Source of the DNA: Klebsiella indica
Lineage (GTDB): Bacteria; Pseudomonadota; Gammaproteobacteria; Enterobacterales; Enterobacteriaceae
Direction: 5' to 3'
Length of the DNA stretch: 64,000 nucleotides
Assembly (NCBI RefSeq): GCF_005860775.1
Contig: NZ_VCHQ01000009.1
Span: 153,997 to 217,996 of the forward strand
This document shows positions 19,914 to 29,907 of the stretch, piece after piece. The notes under the pieces were generated by a model. That model ran no database searches. It was not told the DNA's origin and saw only the letters and a program-made list of their open reading frames with translations. Made by a program: the position numbers and the translations under genes. Positions within the stretch are counted from its first letter, which is position 1; the number at the start of each line of letters is the position of its first letter.

Positions 19914-20813
19914 ATGAGAAAACTTAAGATCGGCCTGGCTCTGGGGGCAGGCGCGGCACGCGGATGGTCACATATTGGTGTGATTAACGCACTACAAAAG
20001 GCGGGTATCGATGTTGATGTTATCGCCGGCTGTTCCATCGGCTCGCTGGTGGGCGCTGCCTATGCCTGCAATCGACTTCCGGCGCTGGAGAAATGGGTCT
20101 GTTCCTTTAGCAACTGGGACGTTCTGAAGTTAATGGACCTCTCCTGGCAGCGTGGAGGTTTATTGCGCGGAGAACGGGTGTTCAGCCACTATCGGCGGAT
20201 TATGCCCATCACGGAAATTGAATCTTGCGAGCGGCGCTTTGCTGCGGTCACAACCAATTTAAGCACCGGTCGTGAATTGTGGTTTATGGAAGGGGATCTG
20301 CATATGGCGATCCGCGCGTCTTGCAGTATGCCAGGTCTGATGTCGCCGGTGAGGCATAACGGTTACTGGCTGGTGGATGGCGCGGTAGTTAATCCGGTTC
20401 CTGTGTCTCTGGCTCGCGCAATGGGAGCCGATATTGTGATTGCCGTTGACTTACAGCACGATGCACATCTGATGCAGCAGGATTTGTTATCCCTTGAGGT
20501 GCCGCGACCGGAGGCCGGGGAAAATTACTCGTGGCATTCCCGGCTGCGTTCCCGTCTGGCGCGAATGACTTCGCGTCGGGCGGCGGTAGCGCCAACGGCT
20601 ATGGAGATTATGTCCACTTCGATTCAGGTTCTGGAAAATCGTCTTAAGCGAAACCGTATGGCGGGCGATCCGCCTGATATCCTGATACAACCCTTTTGCC
20701 CGCAAATCTCCACTCTTGATTTTCATCGGGCCGGTGAAGCCATCGCGGCTGGACATCTGGCGGTTGAAAAGAAAACGGACGAGCTATTACCTTTGGTGCG
20801 CACTTCCGCGTAG
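19914..20813 (+). CDS. rssA: Patatin-like phospholipase family protein RssA
   Basis: A 299-residue patatin-fold protein with the oxyanion segment GAGAARG, the nucleophile elbow GCSIG and the catalytic Asp in DGAVVNP, so the Ser-Asp dyad is intact. The family is annotated as lipase-like but RssA has no proven substrate. It precedes rssB, and both are linked in E. coli. ATG at 19914 is preferred (MRKLKIGLALG) over an in-frame ATG at 19881. Confidence 0.93.
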   Translation: MRKLKIGLALGAGAARGWSHIGVINALQKAGIDVDVIAGCSIGSLVGAAYACNRLPALEKWVCSFSNWDVLKLMDLSWQRGGLLRGERVFSHYRRIMPITEIESCERRFAAVTTNLSTGRELWFMEGDLHMAIRASCSMPGLMSPVRHNGYWLVDGAVVNPVPVSLARAMGADIVIAVDLQHDAHLMQQDLLSLEVPRPEAGENYSWHSRLRSRLARMTSRRAAVAPTAMEIMSTSIQVLENRLKRNRMAGDPPDILIQPFCPQISTLDFHRAGEAIAAGHLAVEKKTDELLPLVRTSA

Positions 20814-20903
20814 TGCATTTGGCAAAGACTTAAATAAATTTCTGACAGGCGATAGCGCGAATAGCATGCCACTATTAAGTTATCGTCAGCCAGGGGAGAG
20901 ATC

Positions 20904-21917
20904 ATGACGCAGCCATTGGCGGGAAAACAGATTCTGATAGTTGAAGACGAGCCCGTTTTCCGCTCTCTTATGCACAGTTGGTTAACGTCGCTAGGTGCGA
21001 CTATCGTGCAGGCAGAAGATGGCGTGGATGCCCTGCAAAAAATGTCTGAGTCAACACCGGATTTGATGATTTGTGATATTTCGATGCCGCGCATGAACGG
21101 CCTGCAACTGGTAGAACATGTGCGCAATCAAGGTCAGCAGTTGCCGATTCTGATGATTTCAGCGACGGAAAATATGGCGGATATCGCCAAAGCGCTGCGT
21201 CTTGGCGTGCAGGATATTTTGCTAAAGCCGGTAAAAGATTTCGACCGTCTGCGAGAAACAGTCTATGCCTGCCTCTATCCGAATATGTTTAATTCGCGAG
21301 TTGAGGAGGAAGAGCGCTTGTTTGAAGACTGGGATGCGCTGGTCAGCGATCCCAAAGCCGCGTCAAGGCTATTGCAGGAGCTTCAGCCGCCGGTTCAACA
21401 GGAGATGTCCCGTTGCCGTATTCATTATCGTCAACTGGTTTCGGCTGATAAGTCCGGATTAGTGCTTGATATTGCGCCATTATCAGAAAACGATCTGGCG
21501 TTTTATTGTCTGGATGTTACGCGTGCCGGCGATAATGGGGTCCTCGCCGCCTTATTATTACGCGCGCTGTTCAATGGGTTGTTGCAGGAGCAGCTTGCAC
21601 ATCAGGGACAACGCCTGCCAGAGATGGGAAACCTGCTAAAGCAGGTTAATCAATTGCTGCGCCAGGCTAACTTACTGGGGCAATTCCCATTACTGGTAGG
21701 GTATTACCACAGCGGTTTGAAAAATTTAATTTTAGTCTCCGCTGGGTTGAATGGCACATTGAATACAGGGGAACACCAGATTCAGATTAGTAATGGCGTT
21801 CCGTTAGGGACATTGGGCAATGCTTATCTCAACCAAATTAGCCAGCGCTGTACATCCTGGCAGTGCCAAATTTGGGGGGCTGGCGGGCGTTTACGCCTTA
21901 TGTTGTCTGCGGTATAA
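20904..21917 (+). CDS. rssB: RpoS adaptor / response regulator RssB
   Basis: A 337-residue adaptor that binds sigma-S (RpoS) and hands it to ClpXP. The N-terminal receiver domain has acidic residues in VEDEP and the phospho-acceptor Asp58 (ICDISMP). The C-terminal domain is a degenerate PP2C-like phosphatase fold (LDVTRAGDNGVLAALLLRAL). Length is identical to E. coli RssB. It lies 90 bases downstream of rssA and may share its transcript as well as its own promoter. Confidence 0.97.
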   Translation: MTQPLAGKQILIVEDEPVFRSLMHSWLTSLGATIVQAEDGVDALQKMSESTPDLMICDISMPRMNGLQLVEHVRNQGQQLPILMISATENMADIAKALRLGVQDILLKPVKDFDRLRETVYACLYPNMFNSRVEEEERLFEDWDALVSDPKAASRLLQELQPPVQQEMSRCRIHYRQLVSADKSGLVLDIAPLSENDLAFYCLDVTRAGDNGVLAALLLRALFNGLLQEQLAHQGQRLPEMGNLLKQVNQLLRQANLLGQFPLLVGYYHSGLKNLILVSAGLNGTLNTGEHQIQISNGVPLGTLGNAYLNQISQRCTSWQCQIWGAGGRLRLMLSAV

Positions 21918-22115
21918 GCAGTTGTGTTTATTTTTACACAGGTGGGATTATCGCGCATTCTTTTGCGGTGGTACTATCACTGTGTTTAATAGGTAAAAAT
22001 CCTAATTCGAAGATATCTAAACCTTTTCGGACGAGATTTGCCTGAGCAGGCTGATATACTCGATAGCATAATTATTAACGGAAAGTTTAAAAAACGAACA
22101 GTCCAGGAGATTTCA

Positions 22116-23018
22116 ATGGCTGCCTTTAATTCAAAAGTGAGAAAAGCTGTCATCCCGGTTGCGGGATTAGGCACCAGGATGTTGCCTGCTACCAAGGCTA
22201 TCCCTAAAGAAATGTTGCCGTTGGTAGATAAGCCTTTAATTCAATATGTTGTTAACGAATGTATCGCCGCCGGGATTACTGAAATTGTTCTGGTTACGCA
22301 CTCTTCAAAAAATTCTATCGAAAACCATTTTGATACCAGTTTTGAGCTGGAGGCGATGCTCGAAAAACGTGTAAAACGCCAGTTGCTGGAAGAGGTGCAA
22401 TCTATTTGTCCGCCGCATGTGACTATTATGCAGGTTCGTCAGGGGCTGGCTAAAGGTTTGGGACATGCAGTGCTTTGCGCGCACCCGGTTGTCGGTGATG
22501 AGCCGGTTGCGGTTATTTTACCGGACGTTATCCTGGATGAATATGAATCCGATCTGTCCCGCGATAATCTTGCGGAAATGATCGCGCGTTTTGATGAGAC
22601 GGGCGCCAGCCAGATAATGGTTGAACCGGTTGCGGATGTCACCGCATATGGCGTTGTTGATTGTAAAGGCCAGTCTCTGGCGCCGGGAGAAAGCGTACCT
22701 ATGGTTGGCGTAGTTGAGAAGCCTAAAGCAGACGTTGCGCCATCCAATCTTGCGGTCGTAGGGCGATATGTGCTGAGCGCGGATATCTGGCCTCTGCTGG
22801 CAAAAACCCCTCCGGGAGCCGGGGATGAAATTCAACTGACAGACGCCATTGATATGCTGATCGAAAAAGAAACAGTTGAAGCCTATCATATGAAAGGCAA
22901 AAGCCATGATTGCGGTAATAAATTGGGCTATATGCAGGCTTTTGTTGAATATGGCATACGCCACAAATCACTGGGCGCGGAATTTAAAGCCTGGCTGGAA
23001 AAAGCAGTAGCGAAGTAA
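22116..23018 (+). CDS. galU: UTP-glucose-1-phosphate uridylyltransferase GalU
   Basis: A 300-residue nucleotidyltransferase making UDP-glucose for LPS core, osmoregulated glucans and galactose metabolism. The N-terminal nucleotide-binding signature is [20 protein letters not shown], followed by metal and sugar binding segments ([26 protein letters not shown]). ATG at 22116 has AGGAG at the right distance; an in-frame upstream ATG at 22038 would add a non-conserved leader. Salmonella also has the paralogue GalF, but the rssB and hns neighbours mark this as galU. Confidence 0.97.
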   Translation: MAAFNSKVRKAVIPVAGLGTRMLPATKAIPKEMLPLVDKPLIQYVVNECIAAGITEIVLVTHSSKNSIENHFDTSFELEAMLEKRVKRQLLEEVQSICPPHVTIMQVRQGLAKGLGHAVLCAHPVVGDEPVAVILPDVILDEYESDLSRDNLAEMIARFDETGASQIMVEPVADVTAYGVVDCKGQSLAPGESVPMVGVVEKPKADVAPSNLAVVGRYVLSADIWPLLAKTPPGAGDEIQLTDAIDMLIEKETVEAYHMKGKSHDCGNKLGYMQAFVEYGIRHKSLGAEFKAWLEKAVAK

Positions 23019-23040
23019 TCGGTTACTACAGGATGACGGG

Positions 23041-23071
23041 CCGGGGGCGAGATTCGTTTCCCGGTTTTTTT
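23041..23071 (+). terminator. Terminator of galU
   Basis: CCGGG...CCCGG with an inner CGA..TCG stem, followed by seven T residues, 22 bases after the galU stop. Confidence 0.85.
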
Positions 23072-23243
23072 ATGTCCGCGTCGCTCAGGTCTGGTTTATT
23101 GAAAAAACTTGCCTGGACGAAGGTATTGATCGCATTCCGTGGGGAATAGCAACGGCACCTTAATGTCTCAGGATTTGAATCGTGCGGGGCAGGCAACGCC
23201 TTTCAGGGTTTTTTTAAGCCACCGGGAGCGGTGTTAATGCACG

Positions 23244-23271
23244 AATAAAAATAATCCCGCCGAAGCGGGAT
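23244..23271 (-). terminator. Terminator of hns
   Basis: On the minus strand ATCCCGC, TTCG, GCGGGAT is followed by TATTTTTATT. It lies 25 bases beyond the hns stop. Confidence 0.92.
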
Positions 23272-23295
23272 TTCTGCGCGGGATGCGATAGCTTA

Positions 23296-23703
23296 TTACA
23301 GCAGGAAATCGTCCAGAGTTTTACCTTGCTCATCCATCGCTTTTTTGATGACGGCTGGCGTACGCCCCTGACCAGTCCAGGTTTTAGTTTCGCCATTTTC
23401 GTCAACGTAGCTATATTTAGCCGGACGCGCAGCGCGTTTGGTTTTCGTTCCCGATTTAACGGAAGTCATGCTGCTCAGCAGTTCATTTGGGTCAATACCG
23501 TCAGCAATCAGCATTTCACGATATTGTTGCAGTTTGCGAGTACGCTCTTCAATTTCTGCCGCAGCCGCGCTTTCTTCTTCACGACGTTCGTTAACGACAA
23601 CTTCTAATTTTTCCAGCATTTCTTCGAGCGTTTCAAGGGTGCATTCTCTTGCCTGCGCACGAAGAGTACGGATGTTGTTCAAAATTTTAAGTGCTTCGCT
23701 CAT
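23296..23703 (-). CDS. hns: Nucleoid-associated silencer H-NS
   Basis: A 135-residue DNA-binding protein that silences AT-rich and horizontally acquired genes. The N-terminal coiled-coil oligomerisation domain (about 1-65) is nearly invariant. The C-terminal DNA-binding domain carries the AT-hook-like loop TWTGQGRTP. The linker ([16 protein letters not shown]) differs from E. coli K-12, and the protein stops at LDDFLL where K-12 H-NS, as I recall it, continues with two more residues. It is convergent with galU. Confidence 0.98.
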   Translation of the reverse strand: MSEALKILNNIRTLRAQARECTLETLEEMLEKLEVVVNERREEESAAAAEIEERTRKLQQYREMLIADGIDPNELLSSMTSVKSGTKTKRAARPAKYSYVDENGETKTWTGQGRTPAVIKKAMDEQGKTLDDFLL

Positions 23704-24415
23704 TGTAGTAATCTCAAACTTATATTGTGGGGTGGTTTGTTGGTCTAATAATAGAGCGATAAATTCAGATGTGCAATAGGGGAGAATGTAAGGAAGTCAA
23801 AATAACTTGTTATTTGTCGCGGAAATTAATTCATTTAACTTAAATTTTATGTGTGGGTTCACATCTTTCCCGCTTATAGTTCGGCGGACAACATAAGCTA
23901 ACACTCTGAGAGCATATGCTTTTTCTGATGCACAGAGAGAAAAATTATACTTTGCATGGATAAATATCTTTGCCTGTATTAGCCCGGTAGCGGTGATGAT
24001 GGTTAATATAAAACCCTTGTCCGGTGCGGTTATAGCGGCAGAAAAATGTCCGTTGAAGCGTAACCGGACAATAGCGGCGTAAGCGTCCGGCGCCAGAGTG
24101 TACGAATTGCAGCCAACTCCATTCAATAAGTTATTTAATATTTTTTACCCGTCATACCGCTGATTACAGGCGGACGGGCAATAATTCAGCCCGCGTGTAG
24201 GCTTTGCACTAACAGTTCAGCATCTCGCGTCGTCTGGGGCGAGGCTGATGTTTTTTCCCTTGTCAGCTCTCACGGGATATCTGGAATGATTTTGCACCCA
24301 GGTCTTCGCAGACTGAGCATTCCCCGTAATACGCACGCTGCAGGGCCGATAGTTGAAGAAAATATATGATACAATTTTGCGGCGATAAAACACATTGATT
24401 GGGGTTACGCAGCCA
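23704..24415. other. hns-tdk divergent intergenic region
   Basis: This 712-bp AT-rich region between divergent hns and tdk has no convincing gene; a 109-residue minus-strand frame in it has no ribosome-binding site and no family look. A weak REP-like hairpin (GCCGGAC/GTCCGG on the minus strand) lies at 24064-24091. Regulatory sites for hns are expected here but I cannot place them. Confidence 0.6.
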
Positions 24416-25033
24416 ATGGCACAACTTTATTTCTATTACTCTGCAATGAACGCGGGTAAGTCGACCGCTCTGTTACAGTCCTCTTACAATTACCAGGAGC
24501 GCGGGATGCGTACGGTAGTTTATACGGCGGAGATCGATGACCGTTTTGGCTCCGGAAAGGTGAGTTCAAGGATTGGTCTCTCATCTCCAGCTCGACTGTA
24601 TAATACGCAAACTGACTTATTCTCGGATATCGCAGACGAGCATACCCGTCAGCCAGTTCATTGTGTATTAGTTGATGAGAGCCAGTTTTTGACGCGTGAG
24701 CAGGTGCTCGCGCTATCTGAAGTGGTGGACCAGCTTGATATTCCCGTGCTGTGTTATGGGCTGCGTACTGATTTTCGCGGTGAACTGTTTACTGGCAGTC
24801 AATATTTACTGGCGTGGGCCGATAAGCTGGTTGAATTAAAAACTATCTGTTTCTGTGGCCGTAAGGCGAGTATGGTTTTGCGTCTCGATCAGGAAGGGCG
24901 ACCTTACAATGAAGGGGAACAGGTTGTGATAGGCGGCAATGAACGGTATGTCTCCGTTTGTCGTAAGCATTATAAAGAGGCCCTGAAGGAAGGCTCTTTG
25001 ACCTTTGTGCAGAGCAAACAACACGCAGGCTAA
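24416..25033 (+). CDS. tdk: Thymidine kinase Tdk
   Basis: A 205-residue type II thymidine kinase that phosphorylates thymidine to dTMP in the salvage pathway. It has the P-loop-like SAMNAGKST at residues 9-17, the DESQFL Walker B-like segment, and a zinc-ribbon lasso domain (CFCGRKAS and a later Cys). ATG at 24416 gives exactly the E. coli length; an ATG at 24395 is less likely. Confidence 0.97.
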   Translation: MAQLYFYYSAMNAGKSTALLQSSYNYQERGMRTVVYTAEIDDRFGSGKVSSRIGLSSPARLYNTQTDLFSDIADEHTRQPVHCVLVDESQFLTREQVLALSEVVDQLDIPVLCYGLRTDFRGELFTGSQYLLAWADKLVELKTICFCGRKASMVLRLDQEGRPYNEGEQVVIGGNERYVSVCRKHYKEALKEGSLTFVQSKQHAG

Positions 25034-25141
25034 TATATTTGCCGCGCATTCTTCCTCTGGCGCGTTTGCAGCGCCTTATTGGCCCTCACAAGGGACATTA
25101 TAACTCGCTGCGACGGTCTGCCAGAGACTTGCGCGGCAGAT

Positions 25142-25166
25142 ATAAAAAAGCCCCAAAATGGGGCTT
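25142..25166 (-). terminator. adhE terminator (possibly bidirectional with tdk)
   Basis: AAGCCCC-AAAAT-GGGGCTT, flanked by an A-run on the left that gives a T-run for minus-strand transcripts. Confidence 0.85.
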
Positions 25167-25182
25167 ATATTCGCTTTTTTTG

Positions 25183-25222
25183 CTGCGTTCAAATTAAGCA
25201 GGCTGCGTTCAAATTAAGCAGA
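25183..25222. repeat. 20-bp tandem duplication at the adhE stop codon
   Basis: CTGCGTTCAAATTAAGCAGG is present at 25183-25202 and again at 25203-25221 (the last base differs). The second copy contains the adhE stop codon (TTA on the plus strand). It looks like a simple recent tandem duplication. Confidence 0.9.
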
Positions 25223-27889
25223 TTTCTTCGCTTTCTTGTCAGCTTTCGGCGCGGCAGCGTCTTTCTTCGCAGCAACTTCACCTTCAGTGAATTCACGGCC
25301 GTAGTAGGTATCCAGCAGAATCTGTTTCAGCTCGGAGATCAGCGGGTAACGCGGGTTAGCGCCGGTGCACTGGTCATCGAATGCGTCTTCAGACAGCTTG
25401 TCTACATGTGCCAGGAAGTCCGCTTCCTGTACGCCAGCTTCACGGATAGACTTAGGAATACCCAGTTCCGCTTTCACGCTTTCCAGCCATGCCAGCAGTT
25501 TCTCGATCTTAGCGGCAGTACGGTCGCCCGGTGCGCTCAGACCCAGATGGTCAGCGATTTCTGCATAGCGACGGCGAGCCTGAGGACGGTCATACTGGCT
25601 GAACGCCGTCTGCTTGGTCGGGTTGTCGTTCGCGTTATAACGGATAACGTTACAAATCAGCAGGGCGTTTGCCAGACCGTGCGGAATATGGAACTGAGAA
25701 CCCAGTTTATGCGCCATAGAGTGGCACACACCCAGGAAGGCGTTGGCAAAGGCGATACCAGCGATAGTCGCTGCACTGTGAACGCGTTCGCGCGCTACCG
25801 GGTTTTTCGACCCTTCATGATAAGAAGCCGGCAGATACTCTTTCAGCAGTTTCAGTGCCTGCAGCGCCTGGCCATCGGAGAACTCAGATGCCAGTACGGA
25901 AACGTAGGCTTCCAGCGCGTGCGTGACGGCATCCAGACCACCGAAAGCACACAGGGACTTCGGCATGTCCATTACCAGATTCGCATCGACAATCGCCATA
26001 TCCGGCGTCAGCGCATAGTCCGCCAGCGGATATTTCTGACCGGTCGCATCGTCGGTAACAACAGCAAACGGCGTTACTTCAGAACCGGTACCGGAAGTGG
26101 TAGTGATGGCGATCATTTTCGCTTTCACGCCCATTTTCGGGAACTTGTAGATACGTTTACGGATGTCCATAAAGCGCAGCGCCAGTTCTTCGAAGTGGGT
26201 TTCTGGATGTTCGTACATAACCCACATGATTTTCGCCGCATCCATTGGGGAGCCGCCGCCCAGCGCGATGATCACGTCTGGTTTGAAGGAGTTCGCCAGC
26301 TCTGCGCCCTTACGAACGATAGTCAGCGTCGGGTCTGCTTCAACTTCAAAGAAAACTTCAGTTTCAACGCCAGCCGCTTTCAGCACGGAGGTGATCTGGT
26401 CAGCATAGCCATTGTTGAACAGGAAACGGTCAGTCACGATGAGCGCACGTTTGTGGCCATCGGTAATCACTTCATCCAGCGCGATGGGCAGAGAGCCACG
26501 GCGGAAGTAGATAGATTTCGGAAGTTTGTGCCACAACATGTTTTCAGCTCGCTTAGCAACGGTTTTCTTGTTGATCAGGTGTTTCGGACCAACGTTTTCA
26601 GAGATGGAGTTACCACCCCAGGAACCACAACCCAGAGTCAGGGAAGGTGCGAGTTTGAAGTTATACAGGTCACCGATACCACCCTGAGAAGCCGGGGTGT
26701 TAATCAGGATACGCGCGGTTTTCATCATTTGACCGAAGTAAGCAACGCGTGCTGGCTGGTTGTCCTGGTCGGTGTACAGGCAGGATGTGTGGCCGATACC
26801 GCCCATTGCTACCAGTTTTTCAGCTTTATCAACCGCGTCTTCGAAGTCTTTCGCGCGATACATTGCCAGCGTCGGAGACAGTTTTTCATGAGCAAACGGT
26901 TCGCTGTCATCAACAACCGTCACTTCGCCGATCAGAATCTTAGTGGTTTCTGGTACGGTGAAGCCTGCCAGTTCAGCAATTTTATAGGCCGGTTGACCCA
27001 CAATAGCCGCGTTCAGCGCGCCATTTTTCAGAATAACATCCTGAACGGCTTTCAGCTCTTTGCCCTGCAGCAGATAGCCGCCGTGGCTGGCGAAACGTTC
27101 GCGAACGGCATCATAAACGGAGTCAACAACAACAACGGACTGTTCAGATGCACAGATTACGCCGTTATCGAAGGTTTTGGACATCAGTACGGAAGCCACC
27201 GCACGTTTGATATCGGCTGTTTCATCGATAACAACCGGCGTGTTACCCGCACCAACGCCGATAGCTGGTTTACCGGAACTGTATGCGGCTTTCACCATGC
27301 CAGGGCCGCCTGTCGCCAGGATCAGGTTGATGTCAGGGTGGTGCATCAGCGCGTTAGACAGTTCAACGGAAGGTTGATCGATCCAGCCAATCAGGTCTTT
27401 TGGCGCGCCCGCAGCGATCGCCGCCTGCAGAACGATATCAGCCGCCTTGTTGGTGGCGTCTTTGGCGCGCGGATGTGGAGAAAAAATGATGGCGTTACGG
27501 GTTTTCAGGCTGATCAGAGATTTAAAAATAGCGGTTGAGGTTGGGTTAGTTGTCGGGACGATACCGCAGATGATGCCAATTGGTTCAGCAATGGTGATAG
27601 TGCCGAAAGTGTCGTCTTCAGACAGCACACCACAGGTTTTTTCATCTTTATAGGCGTTATAGATGTATTCGGAAGCGAAGTGGTTTTTAATCACTTTATC
27701 TTCGATGATACCCATACCGGATTCGGCAACGGCCATCTTCGCGAGAGGGATTCGGGCATCAGCTGCGGCCAGAGCGGCGGCACGGAAGATTTTGTCGACT
27801 TGTTCTTGAGTGAAACTGGCATATTCACGCTGGGCTTTTTTCACGCGCTCGACGAGTGCGTTCAGTTCAGCGATATTAGTAACAGCCAT
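25214..27889 (-). CDS. adhE: Bifunctional acetaldehyde-CoA / alcohol dehydrogenase AdhE
   Basis: An 891-residue fermentative enzyme that converts acetyl-CoA to acetaldehyde and then ethanol, regenerating NAD+, and assembles into long spirosomes. The N-terminal aldehyde dehydrogenase half has the catalytic Cys in GVICASEQS (about residue 246) and the glycine-rich [10 protein letters not shown]. The C-terminal iron alcohol dehydrogenase half has [10 protein letters not shown] and metal histidines ([26 protein letters not shown]). The end is Lys-rich (ADKKAKKSA). A good AGGAGAG site precedes ATG. A long antisense frame across the gene is a codon-bias shadow. Confidence 0.98.
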   Translation of the reverse strand: MAVTNIAELNALVERVKKAQREYASFTQEQVDKIFRAAALAAADARIPLAKMAVAESGMGIIEDKVIKNHFASEYIYNAYKDEKTCGVLSEDDTFGTITIAEPIGIICGIVPTTNPTSTAIFKSLISLKTRNAIIFSPHPRAKDATNKAADIVLQAAIAAGAPKDLIGWIDQPSVELSNALMHHPDINLILATGGPGMVKAAYSSGKPAIGVGAGNTPVVIDETADIKRAVASVLMSKTFDNGVICASEQSVVVVDSVYDAVRERFASHGGYLLQGKELKAVQDVILKNGALNAAIVGQPAYKIAELAGFTVPETTKILIGEVTVVDDSEPFAHEKLSPTLAMYRAKDFEDAVDKAEKLVAMGGIGHTSCLYTDQDNQPARVAYFGQMMKTARILINTPASQGGIGDLYNFKLAPSLTLGCGSWGGNSISENVGPKHLINKKTVAKRAENMLWHKLPKSIYFRRGSLPIALDEVITDGHKRALIVTDRFLFNNGYADQITSVLKAAGVETEVFFEVEADPTLTIVRKGAELANSFKPDVIIALGGGSPMDAAKIMWVMYEHPETHFEELALRFMDIRKRIYKFPKMGVKAKMIAITTTSGTGSEVTPFAVVTDDATGQKYPLADYALTPDMAIVDANLVMDMPKSLCAFGGLDAVTHALEAYVSVLASEFSDGQALQALKLLKEYLPASYHEGSKNPVARERVHSAATIAGIAFANAFLGVCHSMAHKLGSQFHIPHGLANALLICNVIRYNANDNPTKQTAFSQYDRPQARRRYAEIADHLGLSAPGDRTAAKIEKLLAWLESVKAELGIPKSIREAGVQEADFLAHVDKLSEDAFDDQCTGANPRYPLISELKQILLDTYYGREFTEGEVAAKKDAAAPKADKKAKKSA

Positions 27890-28517
27890 AAATGCTCTCC
27901 TGATAATGTTAAACTTTTTTAGTAAATCAGTAGCTCAATCCGACAGTATAGACAGAGTGTTAACAGGCTGCATTTTAATGTTAACAAAAAGAATTTTGTG
28001 CTGCTGGCTCCACCGATTGACTAAAAAAGCTGTTATTTTTCCTCTCAGGTATCGCTGCTTTCCCTCCTTGCTGTGTGTCACAAAGATTACTCACTTCTGG
28101 GTACAATTTATGTGATCTAAATCAATAATTGTCAAAGCTGATACCTTTCAGCAGGCCGATTTTTGACCTTTTTGATCAAGAGTAATGATTTATTATGCTA
28201 ATTAAATGAATAAATAGTATTAAGATCTATCCCGTCAGGACGATGTCGCCTGCCATTTTGCCCCGCAAGGTAAGCGAATAATTGTCACGTACAATGTCTA
28301 CGCTTCGCGCTGTACGCGTTATCCGTATCCGGAGGATGGCTACGCGAATTACGCCAGGCAGGCCCGCGCTAAATATATAAATAAAACAATGTCCGAGCTT
28401 TATTGTGACTTTATGCATAATTTAGATGAATTATGCTATTAAAAGGCGTATCTTCTCGCGGATATTTCATGCTGGTAACTGGAAACAGCCATTTTTAATG
28501 ATGCTGCGGAGTTCATT
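27890..28517. other. adhE-ychE divergent intergenic region
   Basis: This 628-bp region holds the adhE leader and promoters, and the ychE promoter. No gene is convincing. A stretch at about 28225-28380 is visibly richer in GC than its AT-rich flanks and could be a decayed gene piece, but I recognise nothing in it. Confidence 0.5.
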
Positions 28518-29165
28518 GTGATTCAACCGTTGTTTGATTTTTCAGCTTATTTTAAATTTTTCATTGGATTATTTGCGCTGGTAAACCCGGTTGGCATTAT
28601 TCCGGTCTTCATTAGTATGACCAGTTACCAGACGGCGGCGGCACGTAACAAAACCAATCTGACAGCTAACCTCTCTGTGGCCATTATTCTGTTGACCTCG
28701 CTGTTTCTCGGCGACGCGATTTTGCAGGTCTTCGGCATTTCCATTGATTCCTTTCGTATTGCCGGTGGGATTCTGGTCGTCACTATTGCCATGTCTATGA
28801 TTAGCGGCAAACTTGGTGAGGATAAACAGAACAAACAAGAAAAATCAGAAACGGCAATTCGCGAGAGTATTGGCGTAGTACCGTTAGCATTGCCTCTGAT
28901 GGCAGGGCCTGGCGCCATCAGCTCAACTATTGTCTGGGGAACGCGTTATCATACTATCGCTCATTTTTTGGGGTTTTCGATTGCCATTGCGCTTTTTGCG
29001 CTGTGCTGCTGGGGGATTTTTCGTATGGCGCCCTGGCTGGTGCGTTTGCTCGGGCAAACGGGGATTAACGTGATTACCCGTATTATGGGGTTGCTGCTGA
29101 TGGCGTTAGGGATCGAATTTATTGTCACCGGGATAAAGGCGTTGTTTCCCGGACTGGTGAATTAA
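28518..29165 (+). CDS. ychE: MarC/UPF0056 family inner-membrane protein YchE
   Basis: A 215-residue integral membrane protein with about six hydrophobic helices. Family motifs are ALVNPVGIIPVFISMT near the N-terminus and PLALPLMAGPGAISS in the middle, two similar half-sequences typical of MarC proteins. Its function is unknown; the old link of MarC to multiple antibiotic resistance was not upheld. It stands alone between adhE and opp. Confidence 0.93.
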   Translation: MIQPLFDFSAYFKFFIGLFALVNPVGIIPVFISMTSYQTAAARNKTNLTANLSVAIILLTSLFLGDAILQVFGISIDSFRIAGGILVVTIAMSMISGKLGEDKQNKQEKSETAIRESIGVVPLALPLMAGPGAISSTIVWGTRYHTIAHFLGFSIAIALFALCCWGIFRMAPWLVRLLGQTGINVITRIMGLLLMALGIEFIVTGIKALFPGLVN

Positions 29166-29907
29166 CTCGCGCCTCCAGGCGCGGGAACATCGTTCAGTAT
29201 TTGCTCATCATGTGAAAAACATATTACAAAGCCTGATTTTCCGGTCTGTGATATTATTTTGCAATGATTTGATATTCTTATTTATTATCAATTAGTTATA
29301 TTTATTTGGCGTATAATCCTGTCCCGTTACTCACATTAAACAGCGTTATTTTCTTCACATCATTCTCTGATGCTTGCCGTCAGTTAATTGAAATGATATT
29401 AGTAATTTCGCTAATGAAGCAGATGAATGTGCTAAATAATGAGCGATTGTTAATGATTTGTGTAAAAAATAGCCTTTTTAGCGATATTTAGTATAAAAAA
29501 TAAGCATCTTATTGTATCTATATGATAAAAATCGATTTATATCTCTGTTGTTTGCCCGGCGAGTTGGCGGTTTTATCCACGGGAAGACGACAAAAGAGAA
29601 TTCGGTAACATATTTGCAAATTCCATTGGCGGACAATAACGGGTTTTGATACTTTCCGCCGTGATCGTTAACTGAACTGATATGAGAATGAGAATTTTTA
29701 TTAAATAGATCATTGCAAATTAACATTACCCCGGACAGGGGAAGAATCGACGTTAAGGTTGCCATTTGAGCTGCCGTAATAAATAAGTCGGTGATAGCAA
29801 GCAGTACTCTCTGACAGCAGCATAAACTCCTGCACTGTTCAGAATCCAGAAAGAGAAAACAGGCTGGTTAAATAGCCAGTAATTATAATGAGTGGAGTAA
29901 TAACACA
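29166..29907. other. ychE-oppA intergenic region and oppA leader
   Basis: A very AT-rich stretch of 742 bp. A hairpin CGCGCCT-CC-AGGCGCG at 29167-29182 lies just after the ychE stop but lacks a T-run. The right part must hold the long oppA 5' leader, which in relatives is a target of the small RNA GcvB. Short frames here have no ribosome-binding sites or family features. Confidence 0.5.

Noticed and set aside
23797..24126. A 109-residue minus-strand gene upstream of hns
   Set aside because: No ribosome-binding site, composition of random AT-rich DNA, and overlap with the hns control region.
25079..27538. An 819-residue plus-strand frame across adhE
   Set aside because: It lies entirely antisense to a strongly supported gene; such frames arise from the codon bias of highly expressed genes. 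No ribosome-binding site and no motif.
29478..29765. A 95-residue minus-strand gene upstream of oppA
   Set aside because: Lies in AT-rich leader DNA with no translation signals or recognisable features.
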